Source: Calycina herbarum (Eukaryota > Ascomycota > Leotiomycetes > Helotiales > Pezizellaceae). Taken from it: a stretch of 64,000 nucleotides of DNA. Positions within the stretch are counted from its first letter, which is position 1, and every line of letters begins with the position of its first letter. The DNA lies in assembly GCA_001414485.1 (NCBI GenBank), contig LLEY01000020.1, forward strand, positions 496,001 to 560,000. The letters are read 5' to 3'. Below are positions 32,815 to 44,091 of the stretch, in pieces. Position numbers and translations under genes: made by a program. A model generated the notes under the pieces. It was not told where the DNA came from. It made no database searches and saw nothing but the letters and a program-made list of their open reading frames with translations.

Positions 32815-33786
32815 TCACATGTATATCTGATCGAATGGTATCGTCTCCACCGGTTTAGCGAGGGGGGTTTGTCGTTCCAATTCCAGACCCGCTGCTTGCA
32901 ACATGGCAAACCGGACAGCGTTGATACCCATTCTATTCCCATTGACCCATTTCTCCGAGCTGCAAGCTAAAACCTCCCCAACACCAAGTACGTCATCCTC
33001 AGGACTAGGCTGAACAAGGTCCTTTACGGTTTCCATTACCCTCCTCAGTTGCGAAATTCGATTATTTAAAGCCCATTCTCCAGGCTCACGACTACCGGTA
33101 TACAAAACTCGATCAGCTTTCGATAAGACAATCTGATAGGGAACTGAATGCTCTTTGAGAAGCGCAATGAGCTGTTGGTCGCTTGACTTGACTCCATGTT
33201 CGGCGTCTATCAAAAGAAAGGCTCGCTTCAATTGTCTTCTCTTTCCAAGATATTTCAAGACTTCTGTTCCCCATTCTGCTCTTCCTCCTTTTCCATAACC
33301 CGGCATGTCGAGGACCACTAATCGATTCTTGCCATTATCTTCTGCTCCCCCAACCGCGAAGGCGTTCATGAGTTTCGTTCGACCGGGTTTGGAACTTGTG
33401 TGTGATATTTTTCTGGTGAGCAAGGTATTTAACAGAGATGATTTCCCAACATTCGATCGTCCTAAGAAGCAAACTTCAGGACTATCTCCAAAGTCCATCG
33501 TTTTAAATTTGGGAGCGGACCAAAGGAAGGTTGGAGGTCGGAACTTGAAGAATTTTGAGGCGTGGAGTAGTTGAGCATCTGTTGGGGGAGTCGTGTCCCA
33601 ATGATATGATAAGCATTCAGTTGGGAATTTTCGTTCAGGTCTCTTTGATGGAGGGTGTTTATTTCTTTCGAGGGTTTGGATGGATGATCGGGAGGTTGTC
33701 GTGAACAGTCTTTGTATGCAACTCGAGGGGTGTTTCGGCGGACATGCCGAATGCGAGAAGTGGTGTAGTATAGTGGGTGGCCGCAT
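32815..33786 (-). CDS. MRX8: EngB-type GTPase, mitochondrial (MRX8-like)
   Basis: A single exon of 323 aa. The first about 55 residues are basic and Ser/Arg-rich with few acids, as for a mitochondrial targeting sequence. G1 is GRSNVGKSS (residues 109-117), the switch region includes SHTSSKPGRTKLMN, G3 is DMPGYGKG (about 160-167) and G4 is SKAD (232-235). This order and PGYG are typical of the TrmE-Era-EngB branch. The bacterial relative assists ribosome large-subunit assembly; the fungal protein is expected to act on mitochondrial ribosomes or translation. It shares a 177-bp divergent promoter with FMC1, also a mitochondrial gene. Confidence 0.9.
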   Translation of the reverse strand: MRPPTILHHFSHSACPPKHPSSCIQRLFTTTSRSSIQTLERNKHPPSKRPERKFPTECLSYHWDTTPPTDAQLLHASKFFKFRPPTFLWSAPKFKTMDFGDSPEVCFLGRSNVGKSSLLNTLLTRKISHTSSKPGRTKLMNAFAVGGAEDNGKNRLVVLDMPGYGKGGRAEWGTEVLKYLGKRRQLKRAFLLIDAEHGVKSSDQQLIALLKEHSVPYQIVLSKADRVLYTGSREPGEWALNNRISQLRRVMETVKDLVQPSPEDDVLGVGEVLACSSEKWVNGNRMGINAVRFAMLQAAGLELERQTPLAKPVETIPFDQIYM

Positions 33787-33963
33787 CTTGTCGAATTTGT
33801 GATCTAAGAGGGAGAGAAATTATTGATGCTAGAAGGCAAGGCTGAGATGCGATGCCAAGCTACCGAGGCTCTGGCCGGCCACCGTACTCTAAATTATTTG
33901 GACCATCGAAACACCTTTGACTCCATTGAACTTCCAGCATCAAGTCCTCACAAAAATAACATA
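33787..33963. promoter_or_regulatory. Bidirectional promoter of EngB-like GTPase and FMC1
   Basis: Only 177 bp separate the two start codons, which point away from each other. Both products are mitochondrial, suggesting co-regulation. I see no specific factor site that I can name with confidence. Confidence 0.6.
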
Positions 33964-34308
33964 ATGTCTTCCTCAACAAAACTGCGGTCCATCTATCGAT
34001 CATTCCTCCGCGAATTACCGCCCCGCCCCCTGGCCGAAAGATCTCAAACACCCCTCCAAGCAAGACTTCGCACCACACTCACCTCCTCCGAGTCGGCCAC
34101 ACCTGTTGAGCAAGCCGAACAATTCCTCCAGTATGTCAAGGCGCAAAGAATGTATGCCACGTTGTTGGAAAGATACAATCCGGGCATGAATATGGAGGAA
34201 GAGGAGAGGGTTCGCCTCACTGCTAGGAGAGTCGGGATGAATTTGCCGGAGGAGTTTGTTTCGCCTGAACCCGCTGAGGGGAGTGGAAACGGGAAGAGTT
34301 CACAATGA
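33964..34308 (+). CDS. FMC1: ATP synthase assembly factor FMC1
   Basis: A single exon of 114 aa starting MSSSTKLRSIYRSFLRELPP. The first 30 residues carry the LYR-like motif (SIYRSFLREL) of the complex-1/LYR family. The helical remainder includes EQFLQYVKAQRMYATLLERY and RVRLTARRVGMNLPEEF, typical of fungal FMC1. In yeast Fmc1 helps fold or stabilise Atp12 and F1 assembly in the mitochondrial matrix. The ATG at 33964 was chosen because the sequence upstream in the same frame is not protein-like. Confidence 0.88.
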   Translation: MSSSTKLRSIYRSFLRELPPRPLAERSQTPLQARLRTTLTSSESATPVEQAEQFLQYVKAQRMYATLLERYNPGMNMEEEERVRLTARRVGMNLPEEFVSPEPAEGSGNGKSSQ

Positions 34309-36409
34309 GATGGGCAATAAACACTAGGAGGTCAATGGAAGCCAGGTGCTCAGGAAGTTATTGTGGTCTGGGTCGGGTTTTCACGAGGGCGAAATACAGA
34401 AGTGTCGATACAACGTCCCCATCAACATACCTACCTACCACATCTACGGATGTTCGGATTGGGAAAGCTGCTCCTCGACCAAGAGGCAAGACACTTATGA
34501 GCTCAGCCACTGTTCGGAAACTTCACATCAACACCAGCTTCGAATGTACTAAAATCACAAAATGTACAATATGTATCATACACAATACAATGGCCGACCA
34601 AATTATGGCCTTCATCAAGCAATCAATCGTTGCAGAGCATTAATTCAGCACCTTCACGACTCGCGTCATCTTTTATCTCCTCTCAGTTCACCTAGGTGGT
34701 CTTTTTTTGTACCTCTACTCTTCCCCTTTTTCGGTTTACCAAAAACAAGTAGTTCTTGTATCGGTTAATTTCTCAAGTTCGGGGGGGACAAGTTTTGTTC
34801 GAAGTATAAAATACATGTTCGCATTCTATTCCAAGGAACCCATTTACTTTCTTTTCAAATGCTCAAACATCAAAAGCAACAGGTTCAATAAAAATGGAAA
34901 GTTCCATCTCGACATTAAGATGTATTGGCCGGCATCACTACTCTACCAAATTCTGGTTCAAGTTGAGCTCTCATGTCTTCTTGCAAATTCCTCATAGCCT
35001 AGGTTCATGGCTGTAGCTGACCATGTTGGCTGGGCTACCTCAGAAGTGAGGCGTGATACACGCTCTAATGGGGAATTTTTCCTTCAATAATACTAGCCCT
35101 TGATTACGAAGGGATTATCTGCATTCAGCTCTGAGATTCAATAGATACTCGTGTCGGGCGTAATGTTAAAATGACTATGCGTTTTATTTTGGAAACCCGG
35201 AAGTCTGGTGTTGGAAGTTCAACCTTGTCGTTCAGCCTGGCTTCTGGAAGGTGTCAGCCGTCTTCGATCAATCCCGAAATGTCCAACCAAGTCATAACAT
35301 ACGCGTTCTTGCCAGTCATTCGTCTAGTATTTATAGGTTGGCAATCGGGATGAAGTTCTGTACCTTCTAACTCTTGCACATGGAATTTTTCCGACCCTTG
35401 ACATCACTCTTTCCTGAATATATCGGAACAAAGTGAATTCATCTACCCAAGTTTGAGCCCACAGTTACACACAATTCACACGAAACCTTAAATTTCGATG
35501 GCTTAATGCATGGCGAGATTACCTAGGTATTGAGATGCAGCTCAGCTTGGAAGTTTGCCCCGCGATGAAGCCGTTGTGTATCCCCCTTCCCGGAACCTGC
35601 AGCCCAGGACCCTCTTCATATATTTCGCTCCAAAATTAGATAAACGTCTCACTGCTTTGAGATTGCCGCATGGGCAAACCACACTTCTCTTTTCACTTAC
35701 CCTCCACGAATCTTTTCTCAAACTTGTCACAACTTGTGTCTCTCTGGATACATGAGTGTTACAGTACTTTCGGAATTTCTCGTGTGAGTAGTGTTGCCAT
35801 CCTTACAATCAACTGAAATGCAACTGTGCAGCTATCAATCTCGCCCCAGTCGAAATGGCTCCACTTGTGCTTGCAGTTCCTTGGCCCGCATAATAAATGG
35901 CGGAGTGTAAGCGCCGGCGAAGGTTGAGGCCATCCAGGTTGACAATCTATTGGCTCCTCTGCATAAAAGAAAATCCGCTTGCAGGGCCCATCGGCACATC
36001 ACTCGATTCACACCAATGGAAGTTGTGGTGGGCATGGTGTAGGTGCCAAATTTGGACCCCGGGATATCTGAAAGTTTGCGCATGTTGGAGGTTCAGGTTT
36101 ACACTGCACAGTTCACAGACCACCATTATCCTTGTCTCGCCCCCGTCCCAGCCCGCAATATGGGCACGTTGATCAGAGACAAAGACCTTTAGGGAGGCGG
36201 GAGCCCCTCCAACTTTCAACCACACGACGAGCCTCAACATCTCAGTCATCGCCTCTTGAATACATTTGCCATCGTCTCTGGCACACGATGACTCGATGAG
36301 ACTGGGCATAGTCGTCGACTGGACGGAGAACGGAAAGATTGTCTAAGGGCATCGCGGGGTGTGAGAAGATCGCGAAGCAAGGCGTTAGGTGCTATTTTTA
36401 GACGCGATA
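34309..36409. other. Long intergenic region
   Basis: No gene or recognised repeat. AT-rich with short frames only. It includes the 3' flank of FMC1 and the probable promoter of the next plus-strand gene; CT-rich runs near 34670-34740 may be part of a 3' UTR. Confidence 0.45.
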
Positions 36410-39400
36410 ATGGCGAGTCTAAGAGATCAAGCAGCTCGTCGTCGACTGGACTTGAGTCCCATCACGACGTCTCTGACTGTTCAGCAACCGTATCCTACAC
36501 AGACGCCCATATCAGCACTCTCATCGAATTCGTTGAGTGCTCCATTTGGATATCATCCAGCAACATATACCCCTGTGAGCGCTGTCAGGCAATACAATCC
36601 ACAGCAATGGACTCCCTCACCAAGTGTTTCTCACGACAATACCAATCACTTTCAGGCTCGATCGGATACGGAAGGTAAAGCTAGAAACTTTTATATGGGA
36701 TCAATGGAAATTGCGGGGTGGCATTGTGTGTGGTTTACGAGATGAGACTAATTGTGCTCCTAGTGGTTCCTGCCCCTCCACCTTACTCACCTCCTCGAAG
36801 TCAGCCTGCATCACAACGCACATCTACCATTTCAAGTGAAGAACCTTTATCTGGTATATCCCCGGCTACTCGAGCATCGCCATCGAATATTTACAGGTCC
36901 TCACCTGAACCTGGCTCTGCGCATGCCTTTCCCCCACCACCTCCCTCACGGAATCGAGCAGGATCGAGTGATAGACCACCGAGCTTGTTTGGAATATCTG
37001 CTTTCACTAGACGAGGGGCTGCTCCAGAAGCATCAAGACCATCCCCGGAAATCAATGGGCATTCTCGTTTTACAGAACATAGACCCTCACCAGAAATAGG
37101 TTCTTCTTCACGGTTTACAGATCATCGGCCTGTTCCAATAGTTACTGAACCAGTACATCATCATGGGGACATACTACCACCACAAGCCAATCCACAGGCA
37201 CCGCCGTCATCACGTAGGGCAGCTTCTGCTGGAGCTATAAGCACACCATCAACATCCCGATCTCGTGGTTCGTCTTCGTCGAGATGGGCACCTGGGATGC
37301 CTCTACCTCCACCTCCTCCGGGTCCCCCTCCGCCTTCACAATCTAGATCTCAAAGTGTTTCTACATCAGATAGAGTGATATCACCGCCCACTAGACGCCC
37401 GCCTCACTTGGGAGTAAATGCGTCAACATTGGGGCCAGTACCCCCAACTCCCGCAGGATGGACAGATGATGATATGTCAGGGCGTGGGAGATCACCCAAT
37501 CGAGGGTTAACGATAGATACCTCAAGTGTTGCTTCGAGTACAGTTACCGAGTCCAATTCGGGCTCTAGTTCGTCTGGATTGACAAGAGCGAAACATGTAA
37601 GAGGGGAATCAAAAAGTATACGTGAAAGGAGGAACGAAAGCAAAGCCAGAAAAACTACTTCTGCCGAAGAAAACTCCAATAACCCTTGGGTAGAAGCCAT
37701 CACTCCATCAGACATTGCAGTGCCATCAACCATTCTCGGACGTAGGCCAACCATTAAAAAGTCAACACCACGAAGCTCTAGATTTTCCGCTGGGGGCGAA
37801 ACCCCAGGGTCGGCTGATACGACATATTTGGGTACACCCGGAACGGGGTCAAGGGGATCTACACCTCGCCCATTAGCCTCAGCAAGCCGAATGGAAACTC
37901 CCACCCCTCCTTTTTCCCCCGGTCAAGGCAATACCTCTTTTAACCAGAATTCCCCCGCAATCCCCCCCAAGGCTTTACCTACACCTCCTCCACAATCACG
38001 ACCTCAAAACTCACCTGCGAGACCACCAAGGATACAGACTAGTGGACCTTCAATAGCTACGCCATCGAGTTCTTCGAGACCGGGATCTAGACCACCGACT
38101 TCCAGAACTTCTTCAAGACCTTCTAGCATCGGCGATGTTTCTCAGATGTCTCCGGCCGAGCAGTTTTCTCGTAGTTCCATCGAACGGCATAAAGCATTTG
38201 CCAAGAGAGAGGCTGCAGCAGCGAATGATACAGAGCGAGTTCGATTATTCGCTGAATTTTTCGTTGCCGAGTCTCGTTTAAGAAGGGAAAGATATGCCGG
38301 TGCGATTGATGCCATGGGATCTGAGATACTGGAGTTGACCCGCGACTTATTTCGACCGTACCAAAACACCCCGAGAGACTCAAGTGTTGTTTCCCGATCG
38401 AGCGAATGGACTCCGGAATCTTCCAATGGACCTATGTCACCGCCTATGAGATCCCATCGAGGTTCCTTGGTGTCTGCGTTGCACGACAATTCACAGGCCC
38501 AAAACTCAGCTACACCGGATTCTACTGGCTCTTCACCTGCTGGAAGACCCGAGTCACAATGGTGGAATGGGTATATGCCATCTCTATCGCCAATTCCTAG
38601 CATGAGTGTTAGTGAGGCGTTGGATGGATCAGATTCTAGAGGTCGACCTTCGTCTAGATGGTGGGAAGTCAGTCAAGAGGGTTCAACTGGTGCTCCATCC
38701 ATGAATCTTGGACGATCGAAACGAGAATCTAAATACATGGGTATGCCACGAGAACTTCGAGAGGCTTTACAAAACGGAGATCCATCTATTCTCGATAGCG
38801 GAGAAGGAATGTCAGGTTCAGGTCCAAGTGACAGAAAAAGCTACGGAGCAGATGAATATCCACCCGAAAAAGTCGGCTGGCACGAACCAGATTCAATGAC
38901 CTCCCAGCCCACTATGCAACAAGCTACAGTCTCCTCCCGATCCCCAGCAGCAGCAGCTTTCTCACCCGCAATCCTAACCCCAAACCCCAACCACCTCGAC
39001 GTCTCCCGACTAGTAACACTTCCCCCTCCCTACCCTCGTCACCACCCAGCAGTAAACAACAACCATCCCGACCTAACCTCCATCCGCACCACCGTCCGCA
39101 CCCTCAGCGACTTCACCGAAGTCGAAGCCACGAAATCCCGCTTCCTCCAATCCTCAGCTCAAGTCCGCGCCGACAACGCAACAGGTGCTTCGAAACGGAG
39201 AAACTCCCTCCTCTCCAACATCCAACGAGAAATAGCAGCCGGAACAATGACATATTCCGACGCAGCCTCGCTTGAGAAAACAGCCGCTCAGACAGAACAA
39301 GAACGCACAAAAGAAGCTTCAAAAGCAGACTTCGAACTCTTCCAATCCCAAGTCGTGATGCCCCTCAACGACCTCCTCATGGATCGGGTAACGCGCGCAA

Positions 39401-40272
39401 CAGAACTCTTCGAGCAATTACGGTCGAAACTCTTCGTCGATGCACAGGAACAAAGTCCGAATTACCCCCAAGAAGAAGGCGATGAACAACCCGAGCTCCT
39501 CGAGAAACTCACGTTATTAAAATGGATATTCGAAGCCAGAGAGGGGTTACAGAAAGAACTCTTTGATTTACTAAGTGATAGAAATGATCGCTACCGCGAC
39601 ATGGTAATAACACCCTACCGTCTCGCAGGCAACACAGCCAAAGTCACACATGCGGAAGAATTCTTCTCCTCCGACGCTGCGAAACGGAAACTCACGTTCC
39701 AACAAGAGGTCCTAAAACGAAGTGAGGAGTTCATGGATATTGTTGAAGAAAACGTAGTTCGTGGTGTCGAAGTGCAACTGAGTGCATTCTGGGATATCGC
39801 ACCGAATCTTTCGCGAATCTGTGACCATATACCAGAAACCGAAAAGTTGAAAGATTTCCACATCCAAATCCCACCTCAAGAATACGAGGAAAATCTTTCA
39901 TACTATGATTTCCCCATGTTATATCTATATTCTTTGTTAGGACATTGTGAGAAGAGCACTTATCAGTTTATCGAGAGTCAGACGAATTTACTCTGTCTGT
40001 TGCATGAGGTTAAAGGCGGAGTGGCATCTGCAAATTGTAAGCTTATGCTCGAACAACGGGTTGTTCAGGGGGAAAATGAGGGGAAGGTGAAGGAAGAGTT
40101 GAGGCAGGTGGAGAGCGAGGAGGAGGGGAGGTTGACGGATGATTTGAAGGAGAAGGTTAGGTGTGTGGAGGAGCTTTGGGGGAGTGCGTTGGGGGATCAG
40201 GTTAAGGGTGTGCAGACTCGGATAAAGAGTTTTTTGGTTAGGGAGGGGGGTTGGGAGGAGGATGTTGAGTGA
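36410..40272 (+). CDS. Large proline/serine-rich protein with C-terminal coiled-coil domain, unknown function
   Basis: Exons 36410-36674 and 36764-40272 join across an 89-nt intron (GTAAAG...CCTAG) to give 1,257 aa (SDTE-VVPAPPPYSPPRSQP). Residues about 1-820 are low-complexity: Pro-rich blocks (PLPPPPPGPPPPS), Ser/Arg stretches and many SP/TP sites, suggesting disorder and phosphorylation. PPPY is present, a possible WW-domain ligand. From about residue 900 the sequence is helical and charged (LLSNIQREIAAGTMTYSDAA to ELRQVESEEEGRLTDDL), with heptad-like runs and a conserved-looking core (YYDFPMLYLYSLLGHCEKST). I do not recognise a named domain. The start at 36410 opens directly into a basic MASLRDQAARRRLDLSP. 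Confidence 0.8.
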
Positions 40273-42740
40273 ATTGTGAGCCGTGACTTCTGGGCATGCA
40301 AGTGAGTTGTTTGATGGATATGATGTGATGAGGTGGAATGAATGGATTGGGATATGAGTGGAGTGAGGAGTAAATACCGGTTAAGAATTTGGGTAGAGGA
40401 TGGAGTTCCTTTTTTCATCTTCCTCTTTTTTTTTTTGGATCGATCGGTCGGTCGGTTCCTATATATATTTTTCCTACCTGCCGATTGTTTAGTTATAAAA
40501 GGTGTATTTAGTTGTGCAGGAAGCTCACGCGAGCAAAGGGGATGGATACCCAATTTTATTTTATACTCAGCTTTTTTTTTCCCGTTGCTGTCTCCTTGGA
40601 AGGGGATTGAAATATAATATATTGGAACCGAAATTTGGTCGAGGCATTAAGAAGGATTGATATGAAATATATTGAAAACAAACCCTCGAGGGATCGCAGG
40701 GGGGGTAGATGAAATATATTGACTTGAGGGATGTAAGATTGAAATATTATTGTACCGAGTTTCGGTATACGATGGCGGTGGTGTGATATGAATCCCTTGC
40801 TTGGATGTATCGTACACCAGGGACTGCAGGAATTCGTGACTGTATTCTCGAAGTACTTGCACTTCCACAATTGTTCCAACTCCTTTAGAATAATAAAGAT
40901 ATTATAATCTTAATTATTCGAGCCTTTTAGGATAATGGAATCGATTTATCGAGTCTCGGATGAACAATGGAAGGAGCAGAGGAGAGGTGGTCAATTATTG
41001 GCTAGTCACGAATTCCTGCATCCCCTGGTGAAACTGGTGGCTCAGTTCCTGGTGAAAGGAAGGGAGAATGGGAGGGGGAGAAGGGGGAGGGGGAGATGAG
41101 GGGTAAGACAGGGACTTACATTTTAATTCGCATCCAAATGATTGAAGTTTTTTCTAGTATCTTTTGAAGAAGTGAAGGGAGATTGAGTAAATGGAAAAGT
41201 GAAAACTCGAGGGCTATGGCGAGAAAGAAAGAAAGAAAGAGATCCTAACTTGAAATACCAGGAATGAAGAAAATGTATAATGTTCCCAGTCATACTCGTT
41301 TTTGTTTCAAGGTAAAAGGTTTAGGAGAATGCAACGCTTCATTCCCCTAAATCTTTTCTGATAATAGCAGTGAGAATGTTTCAATTTTAAAAGGGTATAC
41401 GTACAGTACAACTATATATACATCATTAACACCCGCGCTAGAACAACGAGTTGAGTTTTACATCTGCTTGGAGAAAAGAAAGAGATGAAGTGAAGATCGA
41501 AAAAATGGAAATAAGAATCTCACTCACCTCTGCCACCAAACCCAAATTTAAACAAGAAATAAATTAAACAAATCCTTCATCTTTTTTTATACCCTTATTT
41601 TTTTCCTCTCCACTTTCATGCCTCTTAGAATAAACTCCCAGCCAGACAAAAATAAAAACACTGCTCACTCAAGACGAAATCCCAACAGTGACGTAGAAAA
41701 AACAAAAGGAAAGGCGAGACGAGAAGAAAAGAAGCGAGAAACACGATTCAGAAAAAAATTGTTGGTGATCTGACGTACATAAACTCCACACAGCAGCAGC
41801 GTACGGAGGATTCTTTTCTAAAACAGTATCTGTATTCGCGCGCGCGAGCGAGGTGAACGTTGTGCTTATGTTGGCGGTATGGTCCGGATTTTTAGGTATC
41901 TCCTCTCACCTAAAGACTCCACTCTCTCCCTAAGCAGCCCCGCGAATGGATTGAACTAAAAAAGAAACGTGGTTTTGACATATTTGGAGGTTGATATGAG
42001 GTGATGTTGGTATTCACCCGCCCAAAAAAGGGCACACATAATAAAGATAAAAGAAAAAGAAAGGATTGATGTTGGCAAGGAAAGAAAAAGAATGAAAATA
42101 GTCCGGCATGTTGGAATTCCGTGTCTATATGTATCGCGATGCAGCGCAGGTAGTACAACAGTGTTGTGCTGCTGTCATGTAGGTAAGCCAACCCCGCATA
42201 TGCGTGCGCCACCACACGGGAATGAGCATTTCCGTGGTTATAAGGGGGGCATGATGATGGCATGGAACATTGCCCTATTCTTAACTGTGTTAAACTCGGG
42301 GAGCTAACTCGTTTATCGGTAATAGTTGTATGAATTCCACGCTAGGCTTTTTGGGGTAAATACAAGATACTATTTACAACAGAGTGATCGTTCCGCCAAG
42401 TCGTTGGAATTTGGCCGTTTAGCGAGAATGTGTCTTGGGGTTGTGTACGCTTCTGTAAGAGCAAGAAATAGCGAGATTGGTTTGATAGTGAAGGTGTTTC
42501 TTGGTAACCAAACTGTATGGCAGTGGAGTTGGTTGTTGTATGTTGGAAAAGAAAGTTTCATTGGGAGAACGAGATGAACTCGGAAGCTTCTTTTTTTTTT
42601 AGGCCTGCGCTTTTGTTTTTCTTGGAATAAATAATTTTAATTATTTATTCTTCAGAGACTAAACGAAGAGAATTACAAGTAACGGGGGCCGATGGTAGGA
42701 GCTTAGTCCTCCGATCGCAGTATTACACGTAAAACCTCCT
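40273..42740. other. Long intergenic region with purine-rich tracts
   Basis: No gene is recognised. It contains the small inverted-repeat element at 40868-40969, a G/A-rich run at 41058-41105, a GAAA microsatellite at 41222-41241 and a short CGCGCG run at 41838-41846. Long A- and T-rich stretches suggest UTR or promoter DNA. Confidence 0.45.
40868..40969 (+). mobile_element. Small inverted-repeat (MITE-like) element
   Basis: It starts CAATTGTTCCAACTCCTTTAG and ends CGAGTCTCGGATGAACAATGG, with the inverted pair CAATTGTTC / GAACAATGG. The interior AATTATTCGAGCCTTTTAGG aligns with the copy at 59906-60011 and, reversed, with 8763-8861. It lies 3' of the 1,257-aa protein gene. Confidence 0.7.
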
Positions 42741-43112
42741 TATCCCTTAGACCCTCCATTCACTGCCAAGACCTTAGTGTAACACGTCCCCAACCTCATA
42801 TTTCCAGCCCTACTAGAATAGGTACAGAACCCGAAATTTAATAATTATCTCATATGTAAAGAGATATAACGAAGAATTTTTTTCTCTCGCAATTTAGTGT
42901 ATTATAAAAGGGCGGAGGATTAGAGAAGTGCATGTTTTTAGTAATTTTATCTCTTGGCATTCCCACACTGGTTTGGTAGCATCGTAGTTTAAAAGCTACC
43001 TAGATTTTGGTGTCATCTTATTTTAGTGTGACCTTACTTTAAATGGAAGTAGTTTTTGACCGGACTTTCTGAACACCATCTCACGTGTGGTGAATGGAGG
43101 GTCTAAGGGATA
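42741..43112. mobile_element. Mariner-type MITE with TA target duplication
   Basis: Left TATCCCTTAGACCCTCCATT (42741) and right AATGGAGGGTCTAAGGGATA (ending 43112) are inverted repeats matching over 22 bp including the terminal TA. Treating TA as the target duplication leaves a 368-bp element with 20-bp inverted repeats, as expected for Tc1/mariner-derived MITEs. It has no coding capacity. Confidence 0.85.
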
Positions 43113-43548
43113 GCAAAATACACCTAATTTTCCATCCCAAACTATTGATGCCAATACCACTTCCGAGTAGCCTGCCAACACATCGTTCCTTCGCTATGGC
43201 TCATACCCGAGCGCAAAGGACCCAAGGTATAGATCATAGTGTACCAACTAAACAGCCAACTAAATAGTATCAGGAAAGCTAGTTACTAGTGCGCAATCTG
43301 ATTCTCAGGAGACGCAGACAACTTCCCAACTCACACGTCCTCCATCAACCTCAAGCTTATGTCTCCATGAAGCAAAACCCACGACACCACCCCAAAGCGC
43401 GGGAGTCCTCGGATCATATCAATGTATTGTCGATTACAACAACCACCCTTTTTCAATAACTTGGTCAGGTTCGCCTTCATACCCCGATCTTACAAGCTTC
43501 CCCTCCATCAAGAACCTTGAAATCTCACCGGTTCATCAAAGCCTCGAA
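43113..43548. other. Upstream region of the kinase-like gene
   Basis: CT/AC-rich sequence just before the ATG looks like a fungal 5' UTR. No other feature. Confidence 0.5.
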
Positions 43549-44091
43549 ATGGCTATAATCTGGAGAGATTCGAAGCTACTTGACTACGGTTCTCACGCAT
43601 CCATTCGAAGCACCAAGCACGGTGATCGATTTCCTATTCTCAAACTCGCGCATGAAGACGAGGTGTCTATCAAGCTGATCCAATATGAATTCGCCATCCT
43701 CGCTGAGTTAACGAAACTCGGACTACCTATTGTAGAATTTGACCAGCAGCCTATCTTAGATAATGGAATTACTTACGGATACCAAATGGAAAGGCTTACT
43801 AAACTCGAGGCGGATGAGTTGAGTTTCAGGGCTGATGATGTTAAGAAAGCGTTTGATCGGTTCCACTGTGCGGGTTTTAGTCATGGAGATGTTGGTCCTA
43901 GTAATATCATGACCAAGGATGGATGTATTACCTTGATCGATCCGAGTTTTGCGGGGCGAGTTGGAAGTGCGGTTCCTGACTTTTTTCCGAGCTGGGTTTA
44001 TATTGATGGGAGATTTGGGATTGGGTCTGATTTGGAACGGTTTGGGAGATATTGGGATGGGGGAATAATAACGTTGGCCGATAGGGAATAG
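43549..44091 (+). CDS. Small protein-kinase-fold protein (Bud32/RIO-like size), unknown function
   Basis: A single exon of 180 aa. The candidate ATP-lysine is K32 in PILKLAHE and the helix-C Glu is E47 in QYEFAILAEL. The catalytic loop is HGDVGPSNI (H112, D114, N119). The metal-binding DFG is replaced by DPS (IDPSFAG, D131). HGD and a D-P after the loop resemble small atypical kinases and phosphotransferases. The C-lobe is mostly missing, so it is a minimal kinase core. The Asp residues needed for catalysis are retained, so activity is possible. Fungi often have lineage-specific expansions of such proteins; this is inference from family style. Confidence 0.75.
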   Translation: MAIIWRDSKLLDYGSHASIRSTKHGDRFPILKLAHEDEVSIKLIQYEFAILAELTKLGLPIVEFDQQPILDNGITYGYQMERLTKLEADELSFRADDVKKAFDRFHCAGFSHGDVGPSNIMTKDGCITLIDPSFAGRVGSAVPDFFPSWVYIDGRFGIGSDLERFGRYWDGGIITLADRE

